From Odoribacter laneus YIT 12061 (GTDB lineage Bacteria > Bacteroidota > Bacteroidia > Bacteroidales > Marinifilaceae), in contig NZ_JH594596.1 in assembly GCF_000243215.1 (NCBI RefSeq), forward strand, positions 1,710,892-1,774,891: 64,000 nt of DNA, written 5' to 3'. Both the position numbers and the translations under genes were made by a program. Position 1 is the first letter of the stretch. Each line of letters starts with the position of its first letter. Positions 18,172-26,365 of this stretch are shown in pieces. The notes beneath the pieces were generated by a model. That model was not told the DNA's origin, did not search any database, and saw nothing but the letters and a program-made list of their open reading frames with translations.

Positions 18172-19122
18172 ATGAATATTTCCATAATTGTCCCTCTTTA
18201 TAACGAAGAAGAATCTTTGCCTGAATTAACAGCATGGATTAAAAAGGTGATGGACGAAAACCAATTGAGCTATGAAATCATTATGGTAGACGACGGGAGT
18301 ACGGATCATTCCTGGAAATATATAGAAGATTTATCCCGCCAGAATCCTTGTATACATGGCATAAAATTCCGACGTAATTATGGGAAATCGGCAGCCTTAC
18401 ACTGCGGTTTTCAAGTAGCACAGGGAGATGTCGTCATAACGATGGATGCAGATATGCAGGATAGCCCGGACGAAATACCCGCTCTTTTCCAAATGATCGA
18501 AAAAGAGGATTATGACATGGTGTCCGGATGGAAAAAGAAAAGATACGATCCCCTATCCAAAACGATACCGACAAAAATATACAATGCTACTGCCCGTAAG
18601 TTTTCCGGCCTGAAATTACACGATTTCAATTGCGGACTAAAAGCCTATAAAAACAAAGTGGTAAAAAGTATAGAAGTGTACGGAGAAATGCACCGTTATA
18701 TTCCGATCTTAGCGAAACAAGCCGGATTTACCAAAATCGGAGAAAAAGTGGTACAACACCGTGCCCGCAAATATGGCAAAACGAAATTCGGAGGATTAAA
18801 CCGCTTTATCAACGGCTTCCTGGATTTGTTATCGATCTCTTTTATCACCCGATTTGCCAAAAAACCCATGCATCTCTTCGGAGCCTTAGGTACATTTTTA
18901 TTTTTAATCGGTTTTTGTTCTATCGCCTGGATCGGAATCGAAAAATATATGAATCTCGTCAAAGGAATCCGCGCCTCTCTGATTACAGATAGCCCTTATT
19001 TCTACATCGCTTTAACTTGTATGATACTGGGAACCCAATTATTTTTAGCGGGATTTATAGCAGAACTGGTTTCCCGTTCCGCCGTAGACCGGAATGTATA
19101 TCAAATTGACGAAGAAATCTGA
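18172..19122 (+). CDS. GT2 family glycosyltransferase (DPM1/GtrB-like)
   Basis: A 316-residue membrane-anchored GT-A enzyme. VPLYNEEESLPELTAWI starts the Rossmann-like nucleotide-sugar fold, VDDGSTDHSW follows, and VITMDADMQDSPDEIP supplies the metal-binding DxD. Two C-terminal transmembrane segments lie at about 232-258 and 278-304. The family transfers a sugar from UDP- or GDP-sugar to polyprenyl phosphate on the cytoplasmic face. The exact sugar and acceptor cannot be read from sequence. It closes the glucosaminidase-DUF4199-GT2 series, and a 10-bp hairpin follows at once. Confidence 0.9.
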   Translation: MNISIIVPLYNEEESLPELTAWIKKVMDENQLSYEIIMVDDGSTDHSWKYIEDLSRQNPCIHGIKFRRNYGKSAALHCGFQVAQGDVVITMDADMQDSPDEIPALFQMIEKEDYDMVSGWKKKRYDPLSKTIPTKIYNATARKFSGLKLHDFNCGLKAYKNKVVKSIEVYGEMHRYIPILAKQAGFTKIGEKVVQHRARKYGKTKFGGLNRFINGFLDLLSISFITRFAKKPMHLFGALGTFLFLIGFCSIAWIGIEKYMNLVKGIRASLITDSPYFYIALTCMILGTQLFLAGFIAELVSRSAVDRNVYQIDEEI

Positions 19123-19129
19123 GGTTTTA

Positions 19130-19163
19130 TGTTTACACTCTTGAATGTCCAAAAGTGTAAACA
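19130..19163. terminator. Hairpin after the GT2 gene, possible terminator
   Basis: TGTTTACACT (19130-19139) pairs perfectly with AGTGTAAACA (19154-19163), with an inner TTG/CAA pair. It begins 8 nt past the GT2 stop codon in a convergent region. There is no T-run on either side, so termination is likely but not certain. Confidence 0.5.
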
Positions 19164-19279
19164 CATATACGTCCAAGGGCTCCACACTAGCCCGCGCTCG
19201 ATGAATGCTGACCGGTCACACCCTGCTTATCAAACCTCCCATCCTAAAGAAAAAAGGAATACGTACGAGTATTTAAATT

Positions 19280-20053
19280 CTACCCTTTTCTATCCGTATG
19301 TACACTCCAGATCGTTTCTGCGGTACAATGCACCCGTTCGTCCGAAGCATCTTTTACCCGATGGTAAACAATTACCCGCTCTCCTTCGGAAGTTATCCGG
19401 TAATAAGAATTTATCCGGCTATCCGGCATAATCTCATGCTCATAAACGACTTCCACTTCCGTCAGTATATGGTTTTTAAGAAAATCAAAAGGCAGGGAAT
19501 TCGTTATCCATCTCATATAAGAAGCCTGGGTGACATGTCCGTTAAAATCAATATTGTCGAAAGTTGCTGTAAATTGGCGGCATTCCTGAAAATCTGTCCC
19601 GAATTCTTTCTCGTTGATCAAATGTTCGATAGGAAGTTTTTCAATCTGATGAGACGTGCTCATTTCTATAACCCGCACCGATTGACGCACAGGCCGCCTT
19701 TTCTTTAAATCGACTGTTATCCATTCAGAAGTAGCTCTTACAATTTCCTCCCCACTTCCCCTCAACATCCGGTAATCCCTCAATGCGAACAACCGATCTA
19801 TTCCCGACGGCCAAGTCTCCAAAATCACTTCTTCCTCAAATTGAGGCATTTTATGAATCTGAATATGCAGGCGATGTAACATCCAGGTTAAACCGGATTT
19901 ATTCAGCGTATCCACATCTACACCCAAAAGTTTTGTCTGCCCTTCCGCTACATCATTAAATAAATCACATAAAGTTTTAATAAACAACCGTCCTTTATAA
20001 TTGGTATAATGATTGTATATTTTAATTTTTTCAGAATATTTTGTAATGACCAT
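19280..20053 (-). CDS. Acyl-ACP thioesterase
   Basis: A 257-residue double hot-dog protein of the Acyl-ACP thioesterase (FatA/FatB-like) family. It hydrolyses acyl-acyl carrier protein to free fatty acid in the cytoplasm. Supporting segments are the N-terminal FNDVAEGQTKLLGVD-like hot-dog helix, GLTWMLHRLHIQIHKMPQF and the second hot-dog IDFNGHVTQASYMRWITNSL, whose asparagine and histidine form the family catalytic pair. The length fits bacterial members. It is transcribed alone, convergent to the GT2 gene, with no neighbouring lipid genes. Confidence 0.9.
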   Translation of the reverse strand: MVITKYSEKIKIYNHYTNYKGRLFIKTLCDLFNDVAEGQTKLLGVDVDTLNKSGLTWMLHRLHIQIHKMPQFEEEVILETWPSGIDRLFALRDYRMLRGSGEEIVRATSEWITVDLKKRRPVRQSVRVIEMSTSHQIEKLPIEHLINEKEFGTDFQECRQFTATFDNIDFNGHVTQASYMRWITNSLPFDFLKNHILTEVEVVYEHEIMPDSRINSYYRITSEGERVIVYHRVKDASDERVHCTAETIWSVHTDRKG

Positions 20054-20260
20054 TTTTATTTATTTTATCGTAAAAATAAGGATATTTCAGCAGACTTCCA
20101 TTTTCTAAAGCAAAAAGTTAAATTCCGAAAGTCAATTTTTTCTTTCTCGTCCCTCCCCTTGTCTGCTGCTCTTTTCTTCAGCAACTCTTTTCTAAAAAGA
20201 AATTAAGATTATGTAACAAATAGAAGGGATATTTCCGTACAAACAGTAAAAACGCCATAA

Positions 20261-21304
20261 ATGCAAAATACCTACGTATTGATATTGCTTTCTCTATTGG
20301 TAGCCTGTACAAAAGAAAAAAATACCGACCTTACACTTTCCACTCGTCCGGTGAAAGTCGTAAAAGTCGGTACACTCAGTACTATCGACAGGACTTATAC
20401 AGGTACAGTAGAAGCAGAAGAATTCAGTATTCTCGCCTTTAAAGTTGCCGGGACGCTCACTTCCCTTCCGGTGGAAGAAGGTCAGATTATACCCAAAAAT
20501 TATGTCATCGCCCGCATAGATCCCATAGATTACCGATTAAAATATCAAACCGCGGAATCCAATTACGAAACGGCAAAATCCATCTATGAACGTACGGAAC
20601 GGTTATTGCAACAAAATGCGACTGCCGTTCAAAATCTGGAAATTGCCCGGGCCGATTATATACGGGCCACCTCTGCCCTCAATATTGCCAAACGGACTTT
20701 TGGCTATACACAACTTTTGGCTCCCTTCCGGGGATTGGTAGAAAAAAAATATGTAGAAAATTTTCAACAAGTACAAGTAGGTGAAGCTATTGTCCGTCTT
20801 GTCAATCCGGATAAGCTCAATGTGCGCTTTATCTTACCGGAAACGGCTATTTCTGTGATGCAAATTCCAAAAACTATTTACGTACAATTCGACACCTATC
20901 CGGGACGCTGGTTTCAAGCCGATATTAAAGAATATATTTACTCCTCAGACGGTTCCGGCATACCGGTAACCTTACGAATTACCGATCCGGATTTTAAACC
21001 TTTTCAAAAAGAAGTATACCCCGGTTTTTCTGCAAAAGTGCTTCTCAAAATAGAAAACACTATTTCCGACAATTTTATTATCCCCGCCAGCGCTTTACTT
21101 TTTGAGAACAACCGATATTACATTTGGCTGGTCAATCCGGAACAGATGACAGTCCAACGCCATCCCGTAAAAGTTTTATTTTTCGAAGATAAAGCCCTGA
21201 TAAAAAAAGGCCTCTATCCCAATGATATTATTGTTACAGCCGGCGTTGCCGACTTAAAAGACGGACAAAAAGTGATGATACAACATCCGAATAATAATCT
21301 ATAA
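20261..21304 (+). CDS. RND-type efflux periplasmic adaptor lipoprotein, no pump gene adjacent
   Basis: A 347-residue membrane-fusion protein. The N-terminal LLSLLVAC is a lipobox with acylation at Cys16. The lipoyl/barrel-sandwich halves are recognisable as [20 protein letters not shown] and the matching [20 protein letters not shown], separated by an alpha-hairpin (about 95-145). A beta-barrel and a membrane-proximal domain follow. Such adaptors link an inner-membrane RND or ABC pump to a TolC-like channel. Normally a large RND permease gene follows, but here the next gene is mscL after 10 nt, and neither permease nor channel is within the window. The pump must be encoded elsewhere or lost. 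Confidence 0.9.
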   Translation: MQNTYVLILLSLLVACTKEKNTDLTLSTRPVKVVKVGTLSTIDRTYTGTVEAEEFSILAFKVAGTLTSLPVEEGQIIPKNYVIARIDPIDYRLKYQTAESNYETAKSIYERTERLLQQNATAVQNLEIARADYIRATSALNIAKRTFGYTQLLAPFRGLVEKKYVENFQQVQVGEAIVRLVNPDKLNVRFILPETAISVMQIPKTIYVQFDTYPGRWFQADIKEYIYSSDGSGIPVTLRITDPDFKPFQKEVYPGFSAKVLLKIENTISDNFIIPASALLFENNRYYIWLVNPEQMTVQRHPVKVLFFEDKALIKKGLYPNDIIVTAGVADLKDGQKVMIQHPNNNL

Positions 21305-21314
21305 AATCAAAACT

Positions 21315-21743
21315 ATGAGTTTTTTAAAGGAATTTAAAGCTTTTGCCATGAAGGGCAATGTAGTCGATATGGCTGTCGGTATTATTATCGGCGGAGCTTT
21401 CGGCAAGATTGTCTCCTCATTGGTGAGCGACATCATCATGCCACCTATCGGCCTTTTAATCGGAGGGGTAAATTTCAGAAATCTCGTTATACATCTAAAA
21501 CCAGCAGAAGTAGACCCTACCGGAAAAGTCATAGAAGCAGTTAATATTAACTACGGAAATTTTATTCAAACCAGCTTGGACTTTCTGATTATCGCATTTT
21601 CTATTTTTTTAGTTATCAAAGGCATGAACAGCCTCCGCAAAAAACAAGTTCCGCCACCGCCTCCCGCTCCCCCCACTCCGACAAAAGAAGAAACCCTGCT
21701 CTCCGAAATCAGAGATATTCTGAAAGAGAAAAAGCAGATCTGA
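21315..21743 (+). CDS. mscL: Large-conductance mechanosensitive channel MscL
   Basis: A 142-residue inner-membrane channel that opens on hypo-osmotic shock. The first transmembrane helix is the strongly conserved [20 protein letters not shown], followed by [16 protein letters not shown]. The periplasmic loop contains the [17 protein letters not shown] entry to helix 2, and the C-terminus has the [14 protein letters not shown] helix that forms the cytoplasmic bundle. A proline run ([11 protein letters not shown]) links helix 2 to that bundle. It sits 10 nt after the adaptor gene, probably one transcript. Confidence 0.96.
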   Translation: MSFLKEFKAFAMKGNVVDMAVGIIIGGAFGKIVSSLVSDIIMPPIGLLIGGVNFRNLVIHLKPAEVDPTGKVIEAVNINYGNFIQTSLDFLIIAFSIFLVIKGMNSLRKKQVPPPPPAPPTPTKEETLLSEIRDILKEKKQI

Positions 21744-22093
21744 ATTTGTTCTGAAATGTAATCGGTCAAGGGTGTAAATGTCGAAAGGTTCCCTTGAGGC
21801 TTAATGCTTTCTGGCAAAAACGGACTGAGGTTTCGCCAATAGACAAAACTTTGGTCCTGGAGAAAGGATAGGCACCAGAAACTTCAGTTTCCCCTATCAG
21901 CGAGGCGTCAGATAAACCTCTCTCAAGCATGAAATGCCCTCAATCATTTTCAAAGGAAACTTTTCAACCTTTACACGCTCAAACCAAGACGAATCCAGGT
22001 ATAATTCATTACTCTATTTTTTAGGTATTCCTCCCCCTTGTCACAGGAACAAGCGTCTTTCTGTACAAAAGCAAAGTGTGAAAAACAACCGCC
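21744..22093. other. 350-nt convergent intergenic region between mscL and GH29
   Basis: No gene is seen. Most of the segment is occupied by the long imperfect inverted repeat at about 21760-21995; the rest shows nothing recognisable. Confidence 0.6.
21760..21995. repeat. Long imperfect inverted repeat (~235 bp)
   Basis: The left arm from 21771 (GGTGTAAATGTCGAAAGGTT, then CCCTTGAGG) is similar to the reverse complement of 21937-21976, which reads CGTGTAAAGGTTGAAAAGTT followed by TCCTTTGA. Similarity continues inward with gaps: a GAGGTTT...CGCC block and a GAAACT/AAACTTTGG block. The whole would fold into one long interrupted hairpin. It may be a decayed palindromic repeat, a MITE remnant or a bidirectional terminator. 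Confidence 0.5.
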
Positions 22094-23392
22094 TCACAGC
22101 AACATCTCTACTACGTAATCGATATCTGTAGGGATTTCTTGTAACTTCAATGTCACACCATCTTTATCCTGACGGAAAATAACAGGCTTTCCATTCTTAT
22201 AGACACTGGCTTTTTTTACTTTCACTCCTTGTAAAGGAAGATATAAAACATTATCCTGCGCATCCAATATATGTACATATAAAATATTCCCTTTTTGAGT
22301 TGTGACTCCCCAATGGTGGGGTGCAATAAGTCCTGCCCGGGTACCGTATATCGTATTCCCATATACTTTCATCCATTCTCCTACTTCCTGCAAGCGTTTT
22401 ACCGATTCTTCCGGAATTTCCCCATTCGGTCGCGGTCCCACATTCAATAAAAGGTTGCTGTTATTTCCAGCAGCCTTTACCAGATAACGAATCAAAGCTT
22501 CTGTAGATTTAAAGTTGTGATCCTGTAGATTATATCCCCAAGTCCTGTTCATGGTTTCACAAGTTTCCAAAGGCAATGTTCCGATTTCGGATTCTCCGGA
22601 ATAACCAGCTGTATTTTGACCCGGCAAATCACGTTCGAACATCTGGAAATCTTCTCCGCTCTTCGGCGCCTGATGATGGTTATTCCCAATCAGACAAGCC
22701 GGTTGTAAACGGTGAATTAAAGCATATTGTTCTTCCAGCCGCCAGGGAGCGTCTTTTTTATCCCACCAACCGTCAAACCAGATCCCCCCAATCGGTCCAT
22801 AGTTTGTCAGCAATTCCGTCAACTGAGCATCCGTAAATTTCAAATAATTTTCCCAATTTCCCTTGGCTTCCCGACCGGTCTTATGCCCCGTCCGCCCCAA
22901 AGGAAAGTAGTCAGGATGATGCCAATCCAGATGAGAATAATAGAAAAATAATTTTATACCTGCTTTTTGACATGCTTCCGCCAATTCTTTTACGACATCG
23001 CGTCCGAAAGGAGTGGCATCGACAATGTTGTAATCCGATTGATGGGTAGCAAACATGGAAAAACCATCGTGATGGCGAGAAGTAAAACAGATATATTTCA
23101 TGCCTGCTTGCTGAGCGATAGCCACCCATTCTTCGGCATTAAACCGTGAGGGGTAAAAACCGGCTGCTAGTTTCTGATATTCCTTTTCATTCAGCCCTTT
23201 CTGCTCCAATACCCATTCCCCACTGCCCAACATACTGTAGATCCCCCAGTGAATAAACATCCCAAAACGGGCATCCCGGAATTCTTCCCGGTTTTTCAGA
23301 TTTTCAGCTGTCGGTGTGTAAACGTTTGCATTCTGTCCCCAAGTCCATCCGAATCCACCCAGAAGACATAAAAAAACCAAACAATATTTCAT
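22094..23392 (-). CDS. Exported alpha-L-fucosidase, GH29
   Basis: A 432-residue secreted glycoside hydrolase. The signal peptide MKYCLVFLCLLGGFGWTWGQ is followed by a GH29 (beta/alpha)8 barrel: GMFIHWGIYSMLGSGEWV (44-61), the sugar-binding CFTSRHHDGFSMF (102-114) and GGIWFDGWWDK with the expected nucleophile Asp207. A C-terminal beta-sandwich ends the protein. GH29 enzymes release alpha-linked L-fucose from host mucin and milk glycans. No transporter or regulator of a polysaccharide utilisation locus is adjacent. Some GH29 members act on other alpha-sugars, so linkage specificity is open. Confidence 0.93.
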   Translation of the reverse strand: MKYCLVFLCLLGGFGWTWGQNANVYTPTAENLKNREEFRDARFGMFIHWGIYSMLGSGEWVLEQKGLNEKEYQKLAAGFYPSRFNAEEWVAIAQQAGMKYICFTSRHHDGFSMFATHQSDYNIVDATPFGRDVVKELAEACQKAGIKLFFYYSHLDWHHPDYFPLGRTGHKTGREAKGNWENYLKFTDAQLTELLTNYGPIGGIWFDGWWDKKDAPWRLEEQYALIHRLQPACLIGNNHHQAPKSGEDFQMFERDLPGQNTAGYSGESEIGTLPLETCETMNRTWGYNLQDHNFKSTEALIRYLVKAAGNNSNLLLNVGPRPNGEIPEESVKRLQEVGEWMKVYGNTIYGTRAGLIAPHHWGVTTQKGNILYVHILDAQDNVLYLPLQGVKVKKASVYKNGKPVIFRQDKDGVTLKLQEIPTDIDYVVEMLL

Positions 23393-23466
23393 ATCATTTT
23401 TATTTTATAAGGTTCGTATTCCGCTTTTTATCCTGACTTTATAAATATCCTCTATTTTAAATGAAC

Positions 23467-23578
23467 AAATATCCGAAAAATACTCAAGTTTGCTTTGCAT
23501 CGCAACGTTTTCGGCCGACTGTCTCCCTATACCCGGGCCTAAATTTACCAGTCAGTTCGCAGTATTTTTCGGATATTT
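23467..23578. repeat. 112-bp element with perfect 18-bp terminal inverted repeats
   Basis: AAATATCCGAAAAATACT (23467-23484) is the exact reverse complement of AGTATTTTTCGGATATTT (23561-23578). The 76-nt interior is less AT-rich than its flanks (it contains tcggccgactg and acccgggcct) and codes for nothing. The element sits between the end of an outer-membrane protein gene and the start of the GH29 gene. Size and termini fit a MITE-like element; no clear target duplication is visible. Confidence 0.6.
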
Positions 23579-23612
23579 TCAGCAAAATATAATTATTGTA
23601 TCCTATTCTTTT

Positions 23613-24209
23613 CTAAAGATTCAACTTATAACCGACAGAAAGTTGAAAAACGTGATTTTTATTGGATTCTCCGACAATATCTTTGTCGAAAACATTTGTC
23701 AATCCGATATTATAACGGGCTGAAAACATCAATCCCATATCCAGCTCATAGGAAGCACCTACAGCAAGACTTAATCCCACCGTATTTAAATTATGCATTT
23801 TTACCTTGGTCGTTTCATCTCCTACTTTTTCTACATATTTTGCATTTAAAGCAAGCCCCAACTCCGGTCCAACCTCTACATGTAAGTTATCCCATACATT
23901 TAAACGAGCTAATACAGGGATATTCAAATAATTTACCCGTACCACGCTTGTCACTTTTTTATTGTAATTACTATGAAACTTATCTCTTGTCCCCTGCCGG
24001 GAATACAATAATTCGACCTGCATTCCGACAAAATCTGAAAATTTCACATTAGCAAAACCTCCGAAGTGAATACTCGCCTTATTGTTCATTTCAAAATTAG
24101 TAAGGTTCGTAACGTTTAACCCTACTTTAGGCCCAAAGTTAAAATCAGACTGAGCTTTCACACTTCCAAAAAATGCCACAACAACAATTAACAATAGAAT
24201 TCTTTTCAT
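23613..24209 (-). CDS. Outer-membrane beta-barrel protein (porin-family/PorT-like), copy 1
   Basis: A 198-residue protein with signal peptide MKRILLLIVVVAFFGSVKAQ and about eight amphipathic beta-strands, ending in an aromatic-rich strand (NHVFQLSVGYKLNL) typical of outer-membrane barrels. FNFGPKVGLNVTNL and FVGMQVELLYSRQGTRDK are characteristic of the Bacteroidota OMP_b-brl_2 type. The ligand and role are unknown. It is a clear paralogue of the 198-residue protein at 25644-26240, with the same strand order and matching blocks such as VNYLNIPVLARL and FDKDIVGESNKNHVFQLSVG. Confidence 0.87.
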   Translation of the reverse strand: MKRILLLIVVVAFFGSVKAQSDFNFGPKVGLNVTNLTNFEMNNKASIHFGGFANVKFSDFVGMQVELLYSRQGTRDKFHSNYNKKVTSVVRVNYLNIPVLARLNVWDNLHVEVGPELGLALNAKYVEKVGDETTKVKMHNLNTVGLSLAVGASYELDMGLMFSARYNIGLTNVFDKDIVGESNKNHVFQLSVGYKLNL

Positions 24210-24585
24210 ATCACACTCTTTTGGTTATTAATTTAGAACAAAGTTAAAAAATATTTTATAAAAAATAACAAAAATCATGCCGGGAAGGTAACTCTCTTCC
24301 CCTCTATTTGTAAACAATCCCAGAATTCCGGATAACGAACTACCCTTCAATGATTAAGATAAAAGAAACCCCTTTAAATTTCTTATGGATAAACGCATAT
24401 AAACTCATTATGATCTAGCTAACCATATTTTTATACCGTACCCTATACAGGTGCATGCTCAAATCTTTCAACATTTCAGATTAATTTTCTATATTTACAA
24501 GGGCAGAAAAAGAGGGATGTAGAAAAATAACGAACCAAAAACAATCAGAAAGATATATTAATACGGGTTTATAAATACAAAAATT
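24210..24585. other. 376-nt divergent intergenic region before tag
   Basis: It contains the promoter of the beta-barrel gene near its left end (24239-24272). I see no convincing tag promoter and no other feature. It is AT-rich. Confidence 0.5.
24239..24272 (-). promoter_or_regulatory. Promoter of beta-barrel gene copy 1
   Basis: On the minus strand TTTG (24269-24272), 22 nt, then TAACTTTG (24239-24246), 29 nt upstream of the ATG. The spacer is slightly long for the Bacteroidota consensus. The paralogue at 25644-26240 has the same TAACTTTG hexamer context. Confidence 0.55.
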
Positions 24586-25158
24586 ATGCAAGATATAATA
24601 AACGGACGTTGCGGTTGGTGCGGTGTTGACGAGCTGTATGTGAAATACCACGATCAAGAATGGGGAAAGTTGGTGACAGATGACAAGACATTGTTCGAAT
24701 TCCTTGTATTGGAAAGTGCTCAAGCCGGATTGAATTGGATAACGATCCTTAGAAAACGGGAGGGATATCGCAAAGCCTTTTGTCATTTCGATGCCGAGCA
24801 GGTGGCACAAATGACCGACGAAGATGTCAAACGGTTGATGCAGTTTGATGGCATTGTAAAAAATCGGCTGAAAATTAAATCGGCCATCACAAATGCAAAG
24901 TTATTCCTTGCTATACAAAAGGAGTTCGGTAGTTTTTATGATTACACACTGTCGTTTTTTCCCGACAGGAAACCAATTATCCACACTTTTCGATCATTGA
25001 GTGAGATTCCTGTATCCTCTCCCGAATCCGAAGCCATGAGCAAGGATATGAAAAAAAGAGGATTTAAATTTTTCGGACCTACGATTTGTTACGCCCATTT
25101 GCAAGCTTCAGGTTTTATCAACGATCATCTGACAGACTGTATTTACCGAAAAGAATAA
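24586..25158 (+). CDS. tag: DNA-3-methyladenine glycosylase I
   Basis: A 190-residue base-excision repair enzyme removing 3-methyladenine. The opening RCGWCGVDELYVKYHDQEWG supplies the first zinc ligands (Cys and His) and the conserved YHDxEWG motif. LESAQAGLNWITILRKREGY is the helix-hairpin-helix/substrate segment. C-terminal histidine and cysteine (AHLQASGFINDHLTDC) complete the zinc snap seen in E. coli Tag. It is transcribed alone between two paralogous beta-barrel genes on the opposite strand. Confidence 0.95.
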   Translation: MQDIINGRCGWCGVDELYVKYHDQEWGKLVTDDKTLFEFLVLESAQAGLNWITILRKREGYRKAFCHFDAEQVAQMTDEDVKRLMQFDGIVKNRLKIKSAITNAKLFLAIQKEFGSFYDYTLSFFPDRKPIIHTFRSLSEIPVSSPESEAMSKDMKKRGFKFFGPTICYAHLQASGFINDHLTDCIYRKE

Positions 25159-25643
25159 ACAACAGTAAAGCTGGAGACTTCCTGTATTTGTCTCTCTCTA
25201 CCTAAAACGTATTTTATAGGAATGCTGAATTCTAAGAAATAAGAAAAGGAGGATTATGTGAATATGTCTCAGATAATACAATCAAATGCCCGATTTGTGA
25301 ACTTCAAAGAAAATTCTGAAAACAGTAAATCTCAGTTATAAAAGCTTCGCAACATAAATTAGGCCTGAAAGTATACTTCTCTCACAAGATAGGTCCGTAG
25401 TTTACATCTACCTTTTTTCAGGAATTTTTTATATGCGGGAACGGTCCTTGTGTAATCCTCTAGTAGAAAGCAGACTGGCTTCTCAAGGGTAGTGCCCTTT
25501 TTAAAGTTTAATAGAATAATTATTTAGTAATAATAAAAATTACACATTAGGGCACGTCCCTAATGTGTAAAATGCTTGATTTACAAAAGAGAAACCGTTC
25601 ATTTAGCTGGAACAGTCCCTGATTTTTATGAGAACCCAAATAA
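25159..25643. other. 485-nt convergent intergenic region after tag
   Basis: No gene is seen. It contains a small GC hairpin (AAGGG/CCCTT around 25486-25500, followed by TTTTT on the plus strand), which may terminate tag, and the palindrome at 25540-25570. Confidence 0.6.
25540..25570. repeat. 31-nt palindrome, copy 1 of a dispersed repeat; possible bidirectional terminator
   Basis: TTACACATTAGGG (25540-25552) pairs perfectly with CCCTAATGTGTAA (25558-25570) around loop CACGT. The same palindrome in opposite orientation (loop ACGTG) occurs at 61636-61670. Both lie between convergent genes, which fits a bidirectional terminator or an extragenic palindrome family. Confidence 0.75.
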
Positions 25644-26240
25644 TTACCAATTAAACTTATATCCGACAGAGAATTGAAATACTCCGTTTTTATTGCTTTT
25701 TCCAAAAGTATCTTTATCAAAAGCATTACTTAAACCCAGGTTGTATCGGGCAGATATTAAAAGATGATCGAATAAGTCATAAGAGACTCCGAAAACAAAG
25801 CTAGCTTCTATGGTATTCAAATCATGTAATTTTTCTTTTACAGTGGTTCCCGAATGTTTATATTTAGATTTGGCATTCAAGCCGATTCCCAACTGAGGAC
25901 CTAAATCCACACTTAAACGTTCCAGTACATAGATACGGGCCAATACCGGTATATTCAAATAGTTCACCCGGTAATTCACCTTTTCCCTGATGCCGTCGAT
26001 ATCTACTTTATCTCTCCAGCCTTGGCGGGAATATAATACCTCAAGTTGCAAACCGATCAAATCGGTAAAACGGGCTTCTCCAAAAACACCTACATTGACA
26101 CTGGCCTTACTGTTTCCGTGCGAATGAGATATATTACTCACATTTAACCCTACTTTAGGCCCGATTGTGTATTCTGTCTGGGCCTTCACACTGCCCAACA
26201 GGGCAATCCCCGCAATGAATGCTAATAATAATTTTTTCAT
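25644..26240 (-). CDS. Outer-membrane beta-barrel protein (porin-family/PorT-like), copy 2
   Basis: A 198-residue protein with signal peptide MKKLLLAFIAGIALLGSVKA, cut after KAQ, and the same eight-strand pattern as copy 1. YTIGPKVGLNVSNISHSHGN starts the barrel, LIGLQLEVLYSRQGWRDKV and YRVNYLNIPVLARIYV follow, and the C-terminal strand is GVFQFSVGYKFNW with a terminal Trp. It and copy 1 look like a local duplication now separated by tag. The function is unknown. Its promoter has the same TAACTTTG -7 element (plus 26273-26280). Confidence 0.87.
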   Translation of the reverse strand: MKKLLLAFIAGIALLGSVKAQTEYTIGPKVGLNVSNISHSHGNSKASVNVGVFGEARFTDLIGLQLEVLYSRQGWRDKVDIDGIREKVNYRVNYLNIPVLARIYVLERLSVDLGPQLGIGLNAKSKYKHSGTTVKEKLHDLNTIEASFVFGVSYDLFDHLLISARYNLGLSNAFDKDTFGKSNKNGVFQFSVGYKFNW

Positions 26241-26272
26241 TTTCGTTCTAGTTTAGTTTATTAATAATAAGA

Positions 26273-26280
26273 CAAAGTTA
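26273..26280 (-). promoter_or_regulatory. -7 element for beta-barrel gene copy 2
   Basis: TAACTTTG on the minus strand, 32 nt upstream of the ATG, identical to the -7 element of copy 1. No good TTTG -33 partner is seen. Confidence 0.45.
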
Positions 26281-26308
26281 TGAAACATTCCCGAAATATG
26301 GAGGGCAT

Positions 26309-26337
26309 AAAAAACGGGTATCTCTTCAGATACCCGT
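26309..26337 (-). terminator. Intrinsic terminator after the GH31 gene
   Basis: ACGGGTATCT pairs perfectly with AGATACCCGT (10 bp) around a 4-nt loop. On the minus strand it is followed by six T. It lies 28 nt past the GH31 stop and just upstream of the beta-barrel promoter, separating the two units. Confidence 0.88.
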
Positions 26338-26365
26338 ATTTTATACTATAAAATGTTATGAAAAC

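Noticed and set aside
19129-19431. 100-codon plus-strand frame after the GT2 gene
   Set aside because: It overlaps the conserved acyl-ACP thioesterase on the opposite strand and contains the hairpin at 19130-19163.
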